64,000 bases of DNA from Bacteroidota bacterium (GTDB lineage: Bacteria; Bacteroidota; Bacteroidia; UKL13-3). Positions 42,894-53,078 of this stretch are shown one piece after another. Position 1 is the first letter of the stretch. Each line of letters begins with the position of its first letter. Under the pieces are notes generated by a model, which worked only from the letters and a program-made list of their open reading frames with translations, was not told where the DNA came from and ran no database searches. A program made the translations under genes and the position numbers. The DNA lies in the NCBI GenBank assembly GCA_040388375.1, contig JAZKBU010000003.1:310001-374000 (forward strand), given 5' to 3'.

Positions 42894-45800
42894 CTATTGG
42901 ATAATAATATTTTTAAAGGCCGAGCCATTTTCGGTTTGTAACTGAATCAAATAGACTCCTTTACTCAAATTGGCATCGAATTCTAGTTCTTGCATACTAT
43001 CTATAATTAATTTATTAATACTCCATACTTCTTGCCCAAGCATATTGATTAGTTTTAATTGTATGTTAGTCAGGTTTTTATTGTTTAGTTTTAAAGTAAA
43101 ATGGCCATTATTTGGATTAGGGTAAATTTGCCAATCAAGGGTGTTGTTGCTTATGTTATGCAGACTCAAATTAGTAATATTTACATTTAACGAAGTGGTA
43201 TCAGAGCAGTCTTGAGTGTTTTTTATTTCGGTATATACTTTTCCGGTTCCTAAGCTTTTCCATAATATGGTAACAGAATCGGTACCTTGACCTGAAACAA
43301 TATCTCCATTCGTTGCTATCCATTTATAGGTATGATTAACTTGTTTATTTATTGAATAAATTATAGGGTTAATTAATCCTATTCCAGATGTTGGACCTTT
43401 AATATTTCCTATTATTGGTGAGGCATTTATAGTTATGTTTTTACTAATACTATCTAAACAGTTATTGTTTGATTTTACAATTAGTTTAACTGGATAGTTA
43501 CCGCTATTGGTGTAACTTTGATAGGCAGTTTTAGCGGTCTGTATATTTCCAATGCCGGTGTTCCAGGTACTAGTTGTATTTGATGTAGTGTCTGTAAAAA
43601 TAAAGTTATTGTTAATTAAACATTGGCTATCTTTATTAATAATAAATCCTGCTATTGGTTGAGTTAAAACGGTTACTGTTTTTGTTGCTGAATCTCTACA
43701 ACCATTGGTAGTAAGTGATTTTAACTTAATTGTATATAAACCGGCACTAACGTATGTTTGATTGGCTATTTTAGAGGTTTGTATATTTCCAATACCTGTA
43801 TTCCAAATACTAGTTGTATTTGATGTAGTATCTGTAAAAATAAAATTATTGTTAATTAAACATTGACTATCCTTATTAATAATAATTCCCACTATCGGTT
43901 GAGTTAAAACGGTTATTGTTTTTGTTACCGAATCAATACAGCCATCGGTGGTAATTGATTTTAACTTAACTGAGTATAAACCTGCATTGGCGTAAGTTTG
44001 ATTGGCAATTTTGGAAGTTTGTGTATTTCCAATACCAGTATTCCAAATGCTAGTCGTATTCAGAGTAGTATCGGTAAAAACAAAGTTGTTATTTGTTAAA
44101 CATTGCGAAACCCGGTTAGTTGTAAATCCAACTTTTGGTAATGAATAAAAAGTGATGCTGGTATCGAAAGAATTTGAATAACAACCTTTGTTATTTATTA
44201 TTTTTAAATTGTAAACGCCATTATTTTTTACAGTAATAGTTTTATTGTTTTTATTCAAATCAACTCCATTTCTTTGCCAGTTGTATGATTGAATGGTATC
44301 TAGCGATTGCGCTATAAGTATGCAACTATCACCAAGGCACTTTCCATTTGAAGAGGATACAACTCTTTGTATATTAGGTTTTAAGTTAACACTTAATATA
44401 CTATCATTTGATTTATAATAGCAATTAAATGTATCTTTAATAATGAAGGCATATGTTCCATGTTGTTTTATCATTAAGTTGGGTAAAGTATCTTTTACTT
44501 GAGAGATACCTTCATAATACCAGTTAAAGCTTTTCAAACCATTTATAATGCTAGACGATGCTACTACGCTATCGCCTTCACATATTACAGGTAATTTATT
44601 GAAAATTATTGCAGGTGATTTATTAGGTACAAATGTTATTAATGTATCTAATAAAAAATTACTGCAAAGGTTAGAATCAATTAATTTAATTTTATAAGTG
44701 CCGGTTGTTTTTATTTTTAATTTTGATGTAGTGTCTAAGGTTAAGGTAATACCGTTTTTGTACCATTGAAATTTATTGGCAGAGGTAGTTACTTCAAGTT
44801 GAAGGCTATCATAGCTGCAAATATTTCTAAAACCTTTATTTCCAGTAAGTGTACCTGTGGGTAAAGAATTTACAATTACTTGTGTATCGTTTGAGTATTT
44901 TATGCACCCATTAGCATTAGTTGATTTAAGTTTAACAGTTGCGGAGGATGTTATTTTTAAAGTGTTATTGGAATCCTGCAGTAATATATTATTTACATAC
45001 CATCTCCATCTTAAATCTGCATTGTTTAATGAGTCAGCTATTAGCAAAGTACTGTCACCTTTACAAAAAATTAATGGTCTATTTGCTTTTAAAGCTATAG
45101 CATAATTGTTACTATTTGTACTAAACAAAGGAGCTGACCATTTACAATAATTTGAATCTATTATAATTGCATTATAATTTCCAGATTGCGTTATTTTAAT
45201 ACTGTTAAAGGAGTCTGAAGGCAAAGGGTTGTTATTTAGATTCCAATAAGTTTTGAATTTGCTATGAGTTGAGTTTACGGTCACCAAAACGCTATCACCG
45301 TTGCAAAAGATTGTGTTTCCGGTGTATGAATAGCCTGAAAATGAATTATTAAATGTGTTTATTTGTTTTGTTTGCGATTCTACGGAACATCCAATGCTGC
45401 TTTTGTAAACAACTTTATACTGACCCGCTGTTTTTATTGTAAGAGAGTTGACATTGGTACTGGTTAATAAGGTATTATTCCTATACCAATTGTAAAGTCC
45501 TGTTAAATTATTTACTCCTGCCGTTAAATTTAAACTATCATAATTGCATATACTAAAGCCTTTTGTACTGGATAATAATATTGTTTGTCCATTTTGACAT
45601 ATACTTATATTGAAATCAGTTGTGATAGCGGTATCCTTTGGTGAGGTTGAAATTATTCTTAATTTATAACTTCCTATTGCAGTGTTAGCAGGTAAAACAC
45701 ATAATAAAGTGTCTATACTCAAGCTACTTGTTTTCTGCCCAATATTTGCATTAATTATTGTACTACCTATGGAATCTAGTAATTGAACTTTAAATAAATT

Positions 45801-48800
45801 ACCACTATTAAAAGTTCGCCCATAGGTATTGTAAGGTAAATAAAGGCTATCACCGTGAGAATAAACATATTTTTTTAATGGATTAATTTTGAATAGTTTT
45901 TGACTATTCTGCATTATTTCGTAATAATTAGTGGGACCATAATTTACTATAATTTCTGGTTTACCATCCAAATTTAGATCAGCTATTTTAAGTTCACCAT
46001 CAATGGCATTAGAAGCATTTAAATATAGCTTGAAATTGTTGGTGTCTATATTTTGATTTACCATATTGTTTTTGTAAATCATTAGTCCGGTTTCATTAGT
46101 ACTTGGTCCAGATACTATTAAATCAATTTTACCATCTCCCGAAACATCTTGTAGTCTAATTTTATTTGGTTTGTTAGGTAGTGAAAAAACAGCAGTAAGT
46201 ACAAATGAATTAGAATCTAATATAATTCCTGTTGATATGTTTTTATAGATATATAGTTTATTATTTAGTGAATTGATAATTGCAAAATCTTCTTTTCCAT
46301 CTTCATTGATGTCGGCACTTTCGATATTTTCCCACCCTGATGGTCCGCTAATTGCTAAAGTTGTGTCAAAAGAACTTGTGTTAAAGAAACCTGTATCATA
46401 TGTATTTCTATATATTCGAATTGCACCTGTATTTTTGTTAGCAAATAAAATATCCGGCTTGCCATCATTATTAAAATCATTAATAGTTGCAGCAGTTAAA
46501 TTTTGATTTCCACTTGACCACCCCAAAAATGGTTTATTATATTCTAAAATTCCCAATGCAAAAATGCTATAATTATTGTTGAAATTATTTCGGGTTACTA
46601 ATCGGTCAAATACACCATCCTTATTAAAATCAGTTAATCCTAGTGTTAATCCGGGAGAAAATCCAACTGGGTTAGCTCCACCATCGCAACTAAAATTAGA
46701 ACAACCAAAAGAGCCCGTTGCTGTTAATGAAGATGATAGCAAATCCATTCTTAAGTCACGATCAACATCAAAATTAGTTTGTAAGGTTCTATATGAAGTT
46801 TGGCTAGTCATAGCTATAGACCAAGACCGGAAAGCAAGTTCTATGCTATAATTTGGATAGGCCGGTGATAATGCATATGCAATACCATTCATATGAGATG
46901 AATAGTTATCTGGTCTACCATCTAAGTTTAAATCACCTGATGCTATACCATTTATTGTAATACTTCCATTATTGTAAGAAAAATGATTACTGTTAAATGT
47001 ATAAGTTCCAGTCCCAAAAGAATCCTTACTTAAAAAATAGGGTTGAAATTTTTTAGGAGAGTAGGAGTCCCCTAATGATTTCCTTGTTACTCTTATAAAA
47101 TCATTTGTTGCGCCAAAAGGGACTATAACTTCAATAGTTCTTTTGTTTATTATATTAAACTGGGATGCTTTTACTGTTCCAAATGTAACCGAAGTAGTCG
47201 TTGAAATGTTTGCATTATCAACCAAATAACTTACTTTGTTCATCATTAAATCATAGTCAAAATAATCACCATAGATAACTACTTTATCTCCTGGTTTAGC
47301 TTTTAGAGGAACTATGGAATCAATTCGAGGTATTTTTACTAGCGTTTTAATTACTATATCAATAGGTGCAAGCTTAGGAGCATAGTTTACGCTATCGGCT
47401 TTTACTTCATATTCTAACATCCTTATATTATAAGTGGTACTGCTGGAAAGCCCGTTTATATAAACATAAGAGCCGCTATCACTATAAATAATGTAATTAA
47501 TATTTCCGTTTGTTTCTTTAATGGTATCTCCATCTCCATATTTATCATCTGCTAAATATATTTTATTTTGAATGGGACGCACGTTTGGTTTATTATCGCG
47601 TAAAGCCATAACCAACCGATTATTTCCGTCACCTTTTGTCCAACTTATTTTGGCACTAGAATCACTTATATTGCTAACTGTTACATTTGAAACTTGAACA
47701 GAAATCTGATCTTCAGTTCTAAAATTCCAATAATAAGCAGAGTCCATAAAATTAGCGCCTAGTCCTAGACCATGAGCTTCTATTACCGCTGCATAATAGG
47801 TGGTATTTCGTCTTAAGTTATTAAAGGTAAAAGTATCCTTATTGCCAATATACATTATATAGCCATTGGTCTCTAATGATGTGCCTAAACCAAAAGAATC
47901 TTTAGCCAGATAATTTGAATAGTCTACGGGCAGTTGTGTAATTGGACTTCCTTTTTTTAAAACAACAAGTCTTTGACTGCCATTGCCTTTATTTACATTG
48001 AACTTAGCTTTGAAGCTTTCAATAGAAATTATATTCACATTAGATGATTTAATGGTTGGTTGTGGCTTTAAAAAATTATTTTCTTTTATCCATAATCCAT
48101 TCCAATAAGAAATCATATCTTGAGAATAATTGGTATCTAAGTCAGCTAAAATTAGGCTATTGGTGGTATAAGGACTATTTATATTTACTGAAAATGAAAA
48201 TTGCCTTCTGTTGAGTGAGTCAGGTTCTTTATTTTGTAAATAAATTTTAGAGAGACCCGTTTGGAAGTTGCTAACAATAAAATCACTAAATCCATCCATA
48301 TTTATATCGACAAACTTACTGTTGCTGTTACTACTATTCATAAGAAAAATAGGACTGCCATAAGTTACAATGGATCCGCTGAATCCGGTTATTCTGTTTT
48401 CAAAAAGATATGTATTCATATCAGTATGTAAAATGAAATCTATTTTGCCATCTAAAGTAAAGTCACCTATTTGGAATTTATTACTTGCTGAGAAACCGAA
48501 ACTGAAGGGAATAAAGGAAATATTACTAGTTGTACTATTATTTAAAAAAATGGTATTGGATGCAGATCCGGTTGCAGGGCATACAATTAAATCCTGTTTG
48601 CCATCTAGGTTAAAATCGCCATTTAAAATTTTTGAGCCTAAAAGGGTATTTACTGTCCATGGTGTAGAAAGTAACAACGTATTCGAATTGGTCGATGTAT
48701 TTAATAATATAACTGTTCCTTGCGTATTCGAATATACTGTGTCAAAGGTTATGGCTAAGTCCAACTTGCCATCGTTGTTAAAATCATTAATATTAAAATC

Positions 48801-49541
48801 TCTTGGTGAGTTTGTTAGATTGAATATTAAAGGACTACTTAAACTAAATACGTTAGCCGTAGAATTGTTTTTAAAGTAGTAGATTTTTTTGAATGTTTTA
48901 TTAATACTTATAATGTCATCTTTTCCATCATTATTAATATCAGCAACGCCTAAAATTTTGTTTCCGGTACTATCAGACAGGCTAATATATGACTGAAAAG
49001 AATTTGCAATTTGGTATGTCTTACTATTTAAAAAAACTCTTGACCCGCCCGAGGAATTGGTTTCAACAAAGTCTATTTCATTGTCCAAATTAAAATCACC
49101 ACTTGCAATTTGATTTTCTTGAACTATTTGACTGTAATCAACATAGCCGGTAAATGAACCAAATAAAATTACTGAACTGTCTGCATAGCTTCCGCCATTT
49201 TTATAGATTATAAATGGGGTAGAAGATTTAGTGCTTAAACCACTTTTTGTTATAGTAATGGGTCCTGATTGTGCCGATCTTGGAACTTTAACAATAAGTT
49301 GAGTCGTACTTGAAGAAAAAACAGTAGCTTTTATACTACCAAAAAACACAAAATTGCTATCTGGATTTGTATGAAATCCAGTTCCGGTTATTGTATCCCA
49401 ATCATAATATTTTCCTTTTTCAGGAGAAAATGAATTAATAATTGGTATTTGTGAAAATAAAAAGGTAGTATTTATAATAAGAATAAATACTATAATGAAC
49501 CTATAGAGTATTATTTTATAGTGTTTAAGGAAATTAATCAT
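42894..49541 (-). CDS. Giant T9SS surface protein with FG-GAP, IPT/TIG and Ig/PKD-like modules
   Basis: 2215 residues. Signal peptide 1-31. Order: IPT/TIG domain (about 33-115), first FG-GAP/VCBS beta-propeller (about 130-500; repeated calcium-type loops such as DFNLDNEIDF, DINNDGKDDI, DFNNDGKLDL, DFTLDGKIDF), fibronectin-like modules (about 505-740), second IPT/TIG (about 745-845), second FG-GAP set (about 870-1230), Ig-like CEGDSV/C-x-G-D-S repeats (about 1370-1800), three nearly identical 80-residue PKD-like units (about 1795-2035), a PKD/Ig spacer, and a type A sorting domain (WQIYPNPNNGHFTLKL ... KGVYLIQLQTENGSA). It should be exported by T9SS; no catalytic domain is seen, so adhesion or ligand binding is likely. 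The frame is intact over 6.6 kb. The promoter 49565-49594 precedes it. Confidence 0.92.
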   Translation of the reverse strand: MINFLKHYKIILYRFIIVFILIINTTFLFSQIPIINSFSPEKGKYYDWDTITGTGFHTNPDSNFVFFGSIKATVFSSSTTQLIVKVPRSAQSGPITITKSGLSTKSSTPFIIYKNGGSYADSSVILFGSFTGYVDYSQIVQENQIASGDFNLDNEIDFVETNSSGGSRVFLNSKTYQIANSFQSYISLSDSTGNKILGVADINNDGKDDIISINKTFKKIYYFKNNSTANVFSLSSPLIFNLTNSPRDFNINDFNNDGKLDLAITFDTVYSNTQGTVILLNTSTNSNTLLLSTPWTVNTLLGSKILNGDFNLDGKQDLIVCPATGSASNTIFLNNSTTSNISFIPFSFGFSASNKFQIGDFTLDGKIDFILHTDMNTYLFENRITGFSGSIVTYGSPIFLMNSSNSNSKFVDINMDGFSDFIVSNFQTGLSKIYLQNKEPDSLNRRQFSFSVNINSPYTTNSLILADLDTNYSQDMISYWNGLWIKENNFLKPQPTIKSSNVNIISIESFKAKFNVNKGNGSQRLVVLKKGSPITQLPVDYSNYLAKDSFGLGTSLETNGYIMYIGNKDTFTFNNLRRNTTYYAAVIEAHGLGLGANFMDSAYYWNFRTEDQISVQVSNVTVSNISDSSAKISWTKGDGNNRLVMALRDNKPNVRPIQNKIYLADDKYGDGDTIKETNGNINYIIYSDSGSYVYINGLSSSTTYNIRMLEYEVKADSVNYAPKLAPIDIVIKTLVKIPRIDSIVPLKAKPGDKVVIYGDYFDYDLMMNKVSYLVDNANISTTTSVTFGTVKASQFNIINKRTIEVIVPFGATNDFIRVTRKSLGDSYSPKKFQPYFLSKDSFGTGTYTFNSNHFSYNNGSITINGIASGDLNLDGRPDNYSSHMNGIAYALSPAYPNYSIELAFRSWSIAMTSQTSYRTLQTNFDVDRDLRMDLLSSSLTATGSFGCSNFSCDGGANPVGFSPGLTLGLTDFNKDGVFDRLVTRNNFNNNYSIFALGILEYNKPFLGWSSGNQNLTAATINDFNNDGKPDILFANKNTGAIRIYRNTYDTGFFNTSSFDTTLAISGPSGWENIESADINEDGKEDFAIINSLNNKLYIYKNISTGIILDSNSFVLTAVFSLPNKPNKIRLQDVSGDGKIDLIVSGPSTNETGLMIYKNNMVNQNIDTNNFKLYLNASNAIDGELKIADLNLDGKPEIIVNYGPTNYYEIMQNSQKLFKINPLKKYVYSHGDSLYLPYNTYGRTFNSGNLFKVQLLDSIGSTIINANIGQKTSSLSIDTLLCVLPANTAIGSYKLRIISTSPKDTAITTDFNISICQNGQTILLSSTKGFSICNYDSLNLTAGVNNLTGLYNWYRNNTLLTSTNVNSLTIKTAGQYKVVYKSSIGCSVESQTKQINTFNNSFSGYSYTGNTIFCNGDSVLVTVNSTHSKFKTYWNLNNNPLPSDSFNSIKITQSGNYNAIIIDSNYCKWSAPLFSTNSNNYAIALKANRPLIFCKGDSTLLIADSLNNADLRWRWYVNNILLQDSNNTLKITSSATVKLKSTNANGCIKYSNDTQVIVNSLPTGTLTGNKGFRNICSYDSLQLEVTTSANKFQWYKNGITLTLDTTSKLKIKTTGTYKIKLIDSNLCSNFLLDTLITFVPNKSPAIIFNKLPVICEGDSVVASSSIINGLKSFNWYYEGISQVKDTLPNLMIKQHGTYAFIIKDTFNCYYKSNDSILSVNLKPNIQRVVSSSNGKCLGDSCILIAQSLDTIQSYNWQRNGVDLNKNNKTITVKNNGVYNLKIINNKGCYSNSFDTSITFYSLPKVGFTTNRVSQCLTNNNFVFTDTTLNTTSIWNTGIGNTQTSKIANQTYANAGLYSVKLKSITTDGCIDSVTKTITVLTQPIVGIIINKDSQCLINNNFIFTDTTSNTTSIWNTGIGNIQTSKIANQTYVSAGLYTIKLKSLTTNGCRDSATKTVTVLTQPIAGFIINKDSQCLINNNFIFTDTTSNTTSTWNTGIGNIQTAKTAYQSYTNSGNYPVKLIVKSNNNCLDSISKNITINASPIIGNIKGPTSGIGLINPIIYSINKQVNHTYKWIATNGDIVSGQGTDSVTILWKSLGTGKVYTEIKNTQDCSDTTSLNVNITNLSLHNISNNTLDWQIYPNPNNGHFTLKLNNKNLTNIQLKLINMLGQEVWSINKLIIDSMQELEFDANLSKGVYLIQLQTENGSAFKNIIIQ
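43441..44160. repeat. Three tandem 240-bp coding repeats
   Basis: Three in-frame copies with an exact 240-bp period (for example the CATTGACTATC-like segment at 43621, 43861 and 44101), each encoding an 80-residue unit with NKDSQCLINNNFIFTDT and WNTGIGN. The hand-compared stretches 43561-43680 and 43801-43920 differ at about 11 of 120 positions, pointing to recent duplication or gene conversion; the outer copies are more diverged. Confidence 0.85.
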
Positions 49542-49564
49542 TTTGTTAATTCTAAAAATAGGCG

Positions 49565-49594
49565 CGAAGCTAATGATAAAATCACTTTAACAAA
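49565..49594 (-). promoter_or_regulatory. Putative promoter of the giant surface-protein gene
   Basis: On the minus strand TTTG (49594-49591), 18 bp, TAGCTTCG (49572-49565), one mismatch to TAnnTTTG. It gives a leader of about 15-20 bases before the ATG at 49541. Confidence 0.5.
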
Positions 49595-49603
49595 ATACAA
49601 AAA

Positions 49604-49633
49604 AAATCCCCCTGTTTTGCAACAGAGGGATTT
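49604..49633 (-). terminator. Terminator of nrdJ
   Basis: 12-bp stem with one internal mismatch (AAATCCC, C, CTGTT against AACAG, A, GGGATTT; 49604-49616 with 49621-49633), GCAA-type 4-nt loop, followed on the minus strand by a run of T; 46 bp after the nrdJ stop. Confidence 0.8.
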
Positions 49634-49679
49634 GATGTATATATAAATTTGTCCCCACATCGGACTCGTTAATTGTGGC

Positions 49680-52600
49680 TTAGCTGCAACCTGTGGTTGT
49701 ACCACAAGTCATACATGTGTAGCAAGTACCTGCTCTCATGGTCATGTTACCACAAGCTCTACATGCCGGTGCTGAACTGTCGCCAAATAAATTACCTGTT
49801 TTTGCTTTTGTTGGAGCTATCAATGTATCGGTAACAGGACTTAATTTTTCGTGTTGCATTGGTTCAACTCTAACAAAACCAATGGTAGGTGCAGCTGTTT
49901 CTACTTTGGCTGTTATATGGCTTTCGTTACTATTGTAAATTGGATTTACAAGTACTGACGAAGGCGTAATGTTTTTATGTTGATTTACTGCCAAATGACT
50001 ACGTTGTGTTTCAGTTGGCGGTACTTGAATAAAGTCTTCTCTGCCTAAGTATTCAAATCCTAACATACGGAACATGTAATCAATAATAGAGGTTGCGCTC
50101 TTAATATTATCATGTCCGCTTACCATACCTGCAGGTTCAAAGCGGGTAAAGGTAAATTTATCTACGTATTCATCTAACGGTACACCGTATTGTAAACCTA
50201 ATGAAACAGCAATAGAGAAACAGTTCATTAAACTACGAAGAGTTGCTCCTTCTTTGTGTAAGTCAACAAATATTTCACCCAATGTTCCATCTTCATATTC
50301 ACCTGTACGTACAAATATAGTTTGTCCGCCAACGGTAGCTTTTTGTGTAAAGCCACCACGTTTACCCGGTAATGCTTTGCGGGCTACAACGCCTGCTAAT
50401 TTATGTTTAAAGGCTGTATCGTGTGTGCGGTTTAATATAGCTGTAGCTGCTTCCAATACTTGCTCAGGGCTTAACTCACTAACTGGTTTGTTAGCATCTT
50501 CGCCTAATACTGATTCAACTGTTTCCTGGATGTCTTCCTCATCTTTCACATCTGATTTGTTTGAAAGTGGTTGACTTAATTTACTGCCATCGCGGTAAAT
50601 AGCATTTGCTTTTAAGCCTAAACTCCAGCTTAGGTAATAACATTCTTTAATATCGCCTTCGGTTGCTTCGTTTGGAACGTTAATGGTTTTTGAAATAGCA
50701 CCACTTAAAAATGGTTGTGCTGCTGCCATCATACGGATATGACCTGTTGCAGCAATGTATCTTTCGCCTTTGCTACCACATTTGTTAGCACAATCAAATA
50801 CTGGTAAATGTTCGTCTTTTAAGTAAGGCGCACCTTCTACAGTCATGGTACCACATATGTAATCGTTGGCCTCTTCAATTTCTGATTTGGTAAAGCCTAA
50901 TTTACGTAATAAGTTAAAGTTAGGGTGGTTGTATTCTTCACTGGTAAAGCCTAAACGTAGTAAACAATCTTCGCCTAATGTCCATTGGTTAAATGCAAAG
51001 CCAATTTCAAATGCACCAGCAGCAGCTTTGTCTAATTTAGCAATTTCATCTTCGTTGAAACCACGGAATGTTAAACTTTCAGGGTTAATATGTGGAGCAC
51101 CTTTTAAAGTAGCATGTCCTGTAGCATATTTAATAATGGCATCTATTTCTGATTCGCTGTAACCTAAGCTTTTTAAAGCTGCAGGCACACCCATGTTGAT
51201 GATTTTAAAGTAACCACCACCTGATAATTTTTTGAATTTAACCAAAGCAAAATCTGGCTCAATACCTGTTGTATCGCAATCCATTACTAAACCAATGGTT
51301 CCTGTTGGCGCAATAACTGTAGCTTGTGCATTGCGGTAACCGTATTCTTCGCCCATTTGTACTGCTTTGTCCCAAGCATTGGTAGCAGCGGTTAATAAAT
51401 AATCAGGGCAATATTTAGGATCAATACCTACCGGTTTAACTGATAAACCTTCGTATGCATCGGTAGCGTTATATGCTGCGTAGCGGTGATTTCTCATTAC
51501 GCGCAACATGTGTTTTTTGTTTTCTTGGTATTTAGCAAATGGTCCAAGGTATTTAGCCATTTCTGCTGAGGTTTGGTAAGCTACTCCATTTAAAATGGCG
51601 GTGATAGCTCCACAAATAGCAAATGCTTTTGGTGAGTCGTAAGGAATACCCGAAATCATTAACAATGAACCTAAGTTAGCATAACCTAAACCTAAGGTGC
51701 GGTATTCGTAAGATAATTGAGCTACTTCTTTTGATGGGAACTGAGCCATCAATACAGAAATCTCCAACACCATTGTCCAAAGACGACTGCTGTGTTCAAA
51801 TCCTTTTACATCAAACTCTAATGTTTCTGCATTGAAATACTTCATTAAGTTTAACGAAGCTAAATTACAAGCAGTATTATCTAAGAACATGTATTCTGAA
51901 CAAGGGTTTGATGCATTGATACGGCCACCTTCTGGGCATGTATGCCACTCGTTAATGGTACTATCGTATTGTACACCGGGATCGGCACATGACCAGGCTG
52001 CATTGGCAATCATATCCCACATATCCTGTGCAGGAACTGATTTCATTACACGGCCATCGGTACGGGCTTTTAAATCCCAGTTTTTTCCTTCGTTTAATGC
52101 TTCGAAAAATTCGTGCGGAATACGAACTGAGTTATTTGAGTTTTGACCTGAAACGGTTGCATAAGCTTCGCCTTCATAATCGCTGGCATAACCCGCAGCT
52201 ATTAAAGCAGCTACTTTACGTTCTTCGTTCTTTTTCCAATTGATGAATTCAATAATCTCAGGATGGTCTAAATCTAAACAAACCATTTTAGCAGCACGTC
52301 TTGTAGTGCCACCTGATTTAATAGCACCGGCTGAACGGTCTCCAATTTTAAGGAAACTCATTAAACCTGATGATGAACCTCCACCTGATAGTTTTTCATT
52401 GGCACCTCTAATGCGTGAGAAGTTGGTACCAACACCTGAACCATATTTGAATATACGTGCTTCACGAACCCATAAATCCATAATACCGCCATCGTTTACC
52501 AAATCATCATCTACTGAAAGGATAAAGCAAGCGTGTGGTTGCGGGCGTTCGTAAGCCGAAGTTGATTTTTCTAACTGGCCTGTTTTTGGGTTTACAAAAT

Positions 52601-53078
52601 AATGTCCTTGTGGTTTACCTGTAATGCCGTATGAACTATGCAAACCTGTATTAAACCATTGTGGTGAATTAGGTGCTGCATATTGTCCTACAATCATGTA
52701 AGCCATTTCTTCATAAAATATCTGAGCATCTTCGCGCGAATCGAAGTAACCATAGTCTTCACCCCACTTCATCCAGCAATGAGCCATGCGGTGAGCAACC
52801 TGTTTAATACTTGTTTCGCGACCTATAGTTCCATCGGGTTGCGGAACGCCAGCCTTACGGAAATATTTTTGAGCTAACACATCGGTAGCAACCTGACTCC
52901 AACTCTTCGGGACCTCTACATTGTTCATTTCAAAAACAACGCTTCCGTTTGGATTTTTAATAATTGAGGTGCGATAGTCATACTCAAACATGTCGTAAGG
53001 ACTTACACCTTCTTTGGTAAAGTGTCTTTCAATTTTAAGACCTTTAGCATCGGTGGTTTTTTTGCTGGCTTTACTCAT
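49680..53078 (-). CDS. nrdJ: Adenosylcobalamin-dependent (class II) ribonucleotide reductase
   Basis: 1132 residues. The catalytic core shows NSPQWFNTGL, the substrate-binding SGGGSSSGLMSFLKI, GTTRRAAKMVCLDLDHPEII, NPCSEYMFLDNTACNLASLN (active-site NPC-x-E) and ATVIAPTGTIGLVMDCDTTG. C-terminal regions include a TSCPD-type domain (GEIFVDLHKEGATLRSLMNC) and a zinc-ribbon tail with four Cys pairs (CRACGNMTMRAGTCYTCM then TCGTTTGCS) that can re-reduce the active site. It makes deoxynucleotides with coenzyme B12 and needs no oxygen or tyrosyl radical. No cobalamin riboswitch or NrdR box was recognised in the long upstream gap. It is a single-gene unit. Confidence 0.96.
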   Translation of the reverse strand: MSKASKKTTDAKGLKIERHFTKEGVSPYDMFEYDYRTSIIKNPNGSVVFEMNNVEVPKSWSQVATDVLAQKYFRKAGVPQPDGTIGRETSIKQVAHRMAHCWMKWGEDYGYFDSREDAQIFYEEMAYMIVGQYAAPNSPQWFNTGLHSSYGITGKPQGHYFVNPKTGQLEKSTSAYERPQPHACFILSVDDDLVNDGGIMDLWVREARIFKYGSGVGTNFSRIRGANEKLSGGGSSSGLMSFLKIGDRSAGAIKSGGTTRRAAKMVCLDLDHPEIIEFINWKKNEERKVAALIAAGYASDYEGEAYATVSGQNSNNSVRIPHEFFEALNEGKNWDLKARTDGRVMKSVPAQDMWDMIANAAWSCADPGVQYDSTINEWHTCPEGGRINASNPCSEYMFLDNTACNLASLNLMKYFNAETLEFDVKGFEHSSRLWTMVLEISVLMAQFPSKEVAQLSYEYRTLGLGYANLGSLLMISGIPYDSPKAFAICGAITAILNGVAYQTSAEMAKYLGPFAKYQENKKHMLRVMRNHRYAAYNATDAYEGLSVKPVGIDPKYCPDYLLTAATNAWDKAVQMGEEYGYRNAQATVIAPTGTIGLVMDCDTTGIEPDFALVKFKKLSGGGYFKIINMGVPAALKSLGYSESEIDAIIKYATGHATLKGAPHINPESLTFRGFNEDEIAKLDKAAAGAFEIGFAFNQWTLGEDCLLRLGFTSEEYNHPNFNLLRKLGFTKSEIEEANDYICGTMTVEGAPYLKDEHLPVFDCANKCGSKGERYIAATGHIRMMAAAQPFLSGAISKTINVPNEATEGDIKECYYLSWSLGLKANAIYRDGSKLSQPLSNKSDVKDEEDIQETVESVLGEDANKPVSELSPEQVLEAATAILNRTHDTAFKHKLAGVVARKALPGKRGGFTQKATVGGQTIFVRTGEYEDGTLGEIFVDLHKEGATLRSLMNCFSIAVSLGLQYGVPLDEYVDKFTFTRFEPAGMVSGHDNIKSATSIIDYMFRMLGFEYLGREDFIQVPPTETQRSHLAVNQHKNITPSSVLVNPIYNSNESHITAKVETAAPTIGFVRVEPMQHEKLSPVTDTLIAPTKAKTGNLFGDSSAPACRACGNMTMRAGTCYTCMTCGTTTGCS

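Noticed and set aside
43441-44160. CRISPR-like array
   Set aside because: The 240-bp period is in frame with an 80-residue protein repeat and has no spacer/repeat structure.
48370-48879. 169-codon plus-strand open frame
   Set aside because: Antisense to FG-GAP repeats of the giant gene; its repeated PSLLKS-like words are the reverse of the repeat codons.
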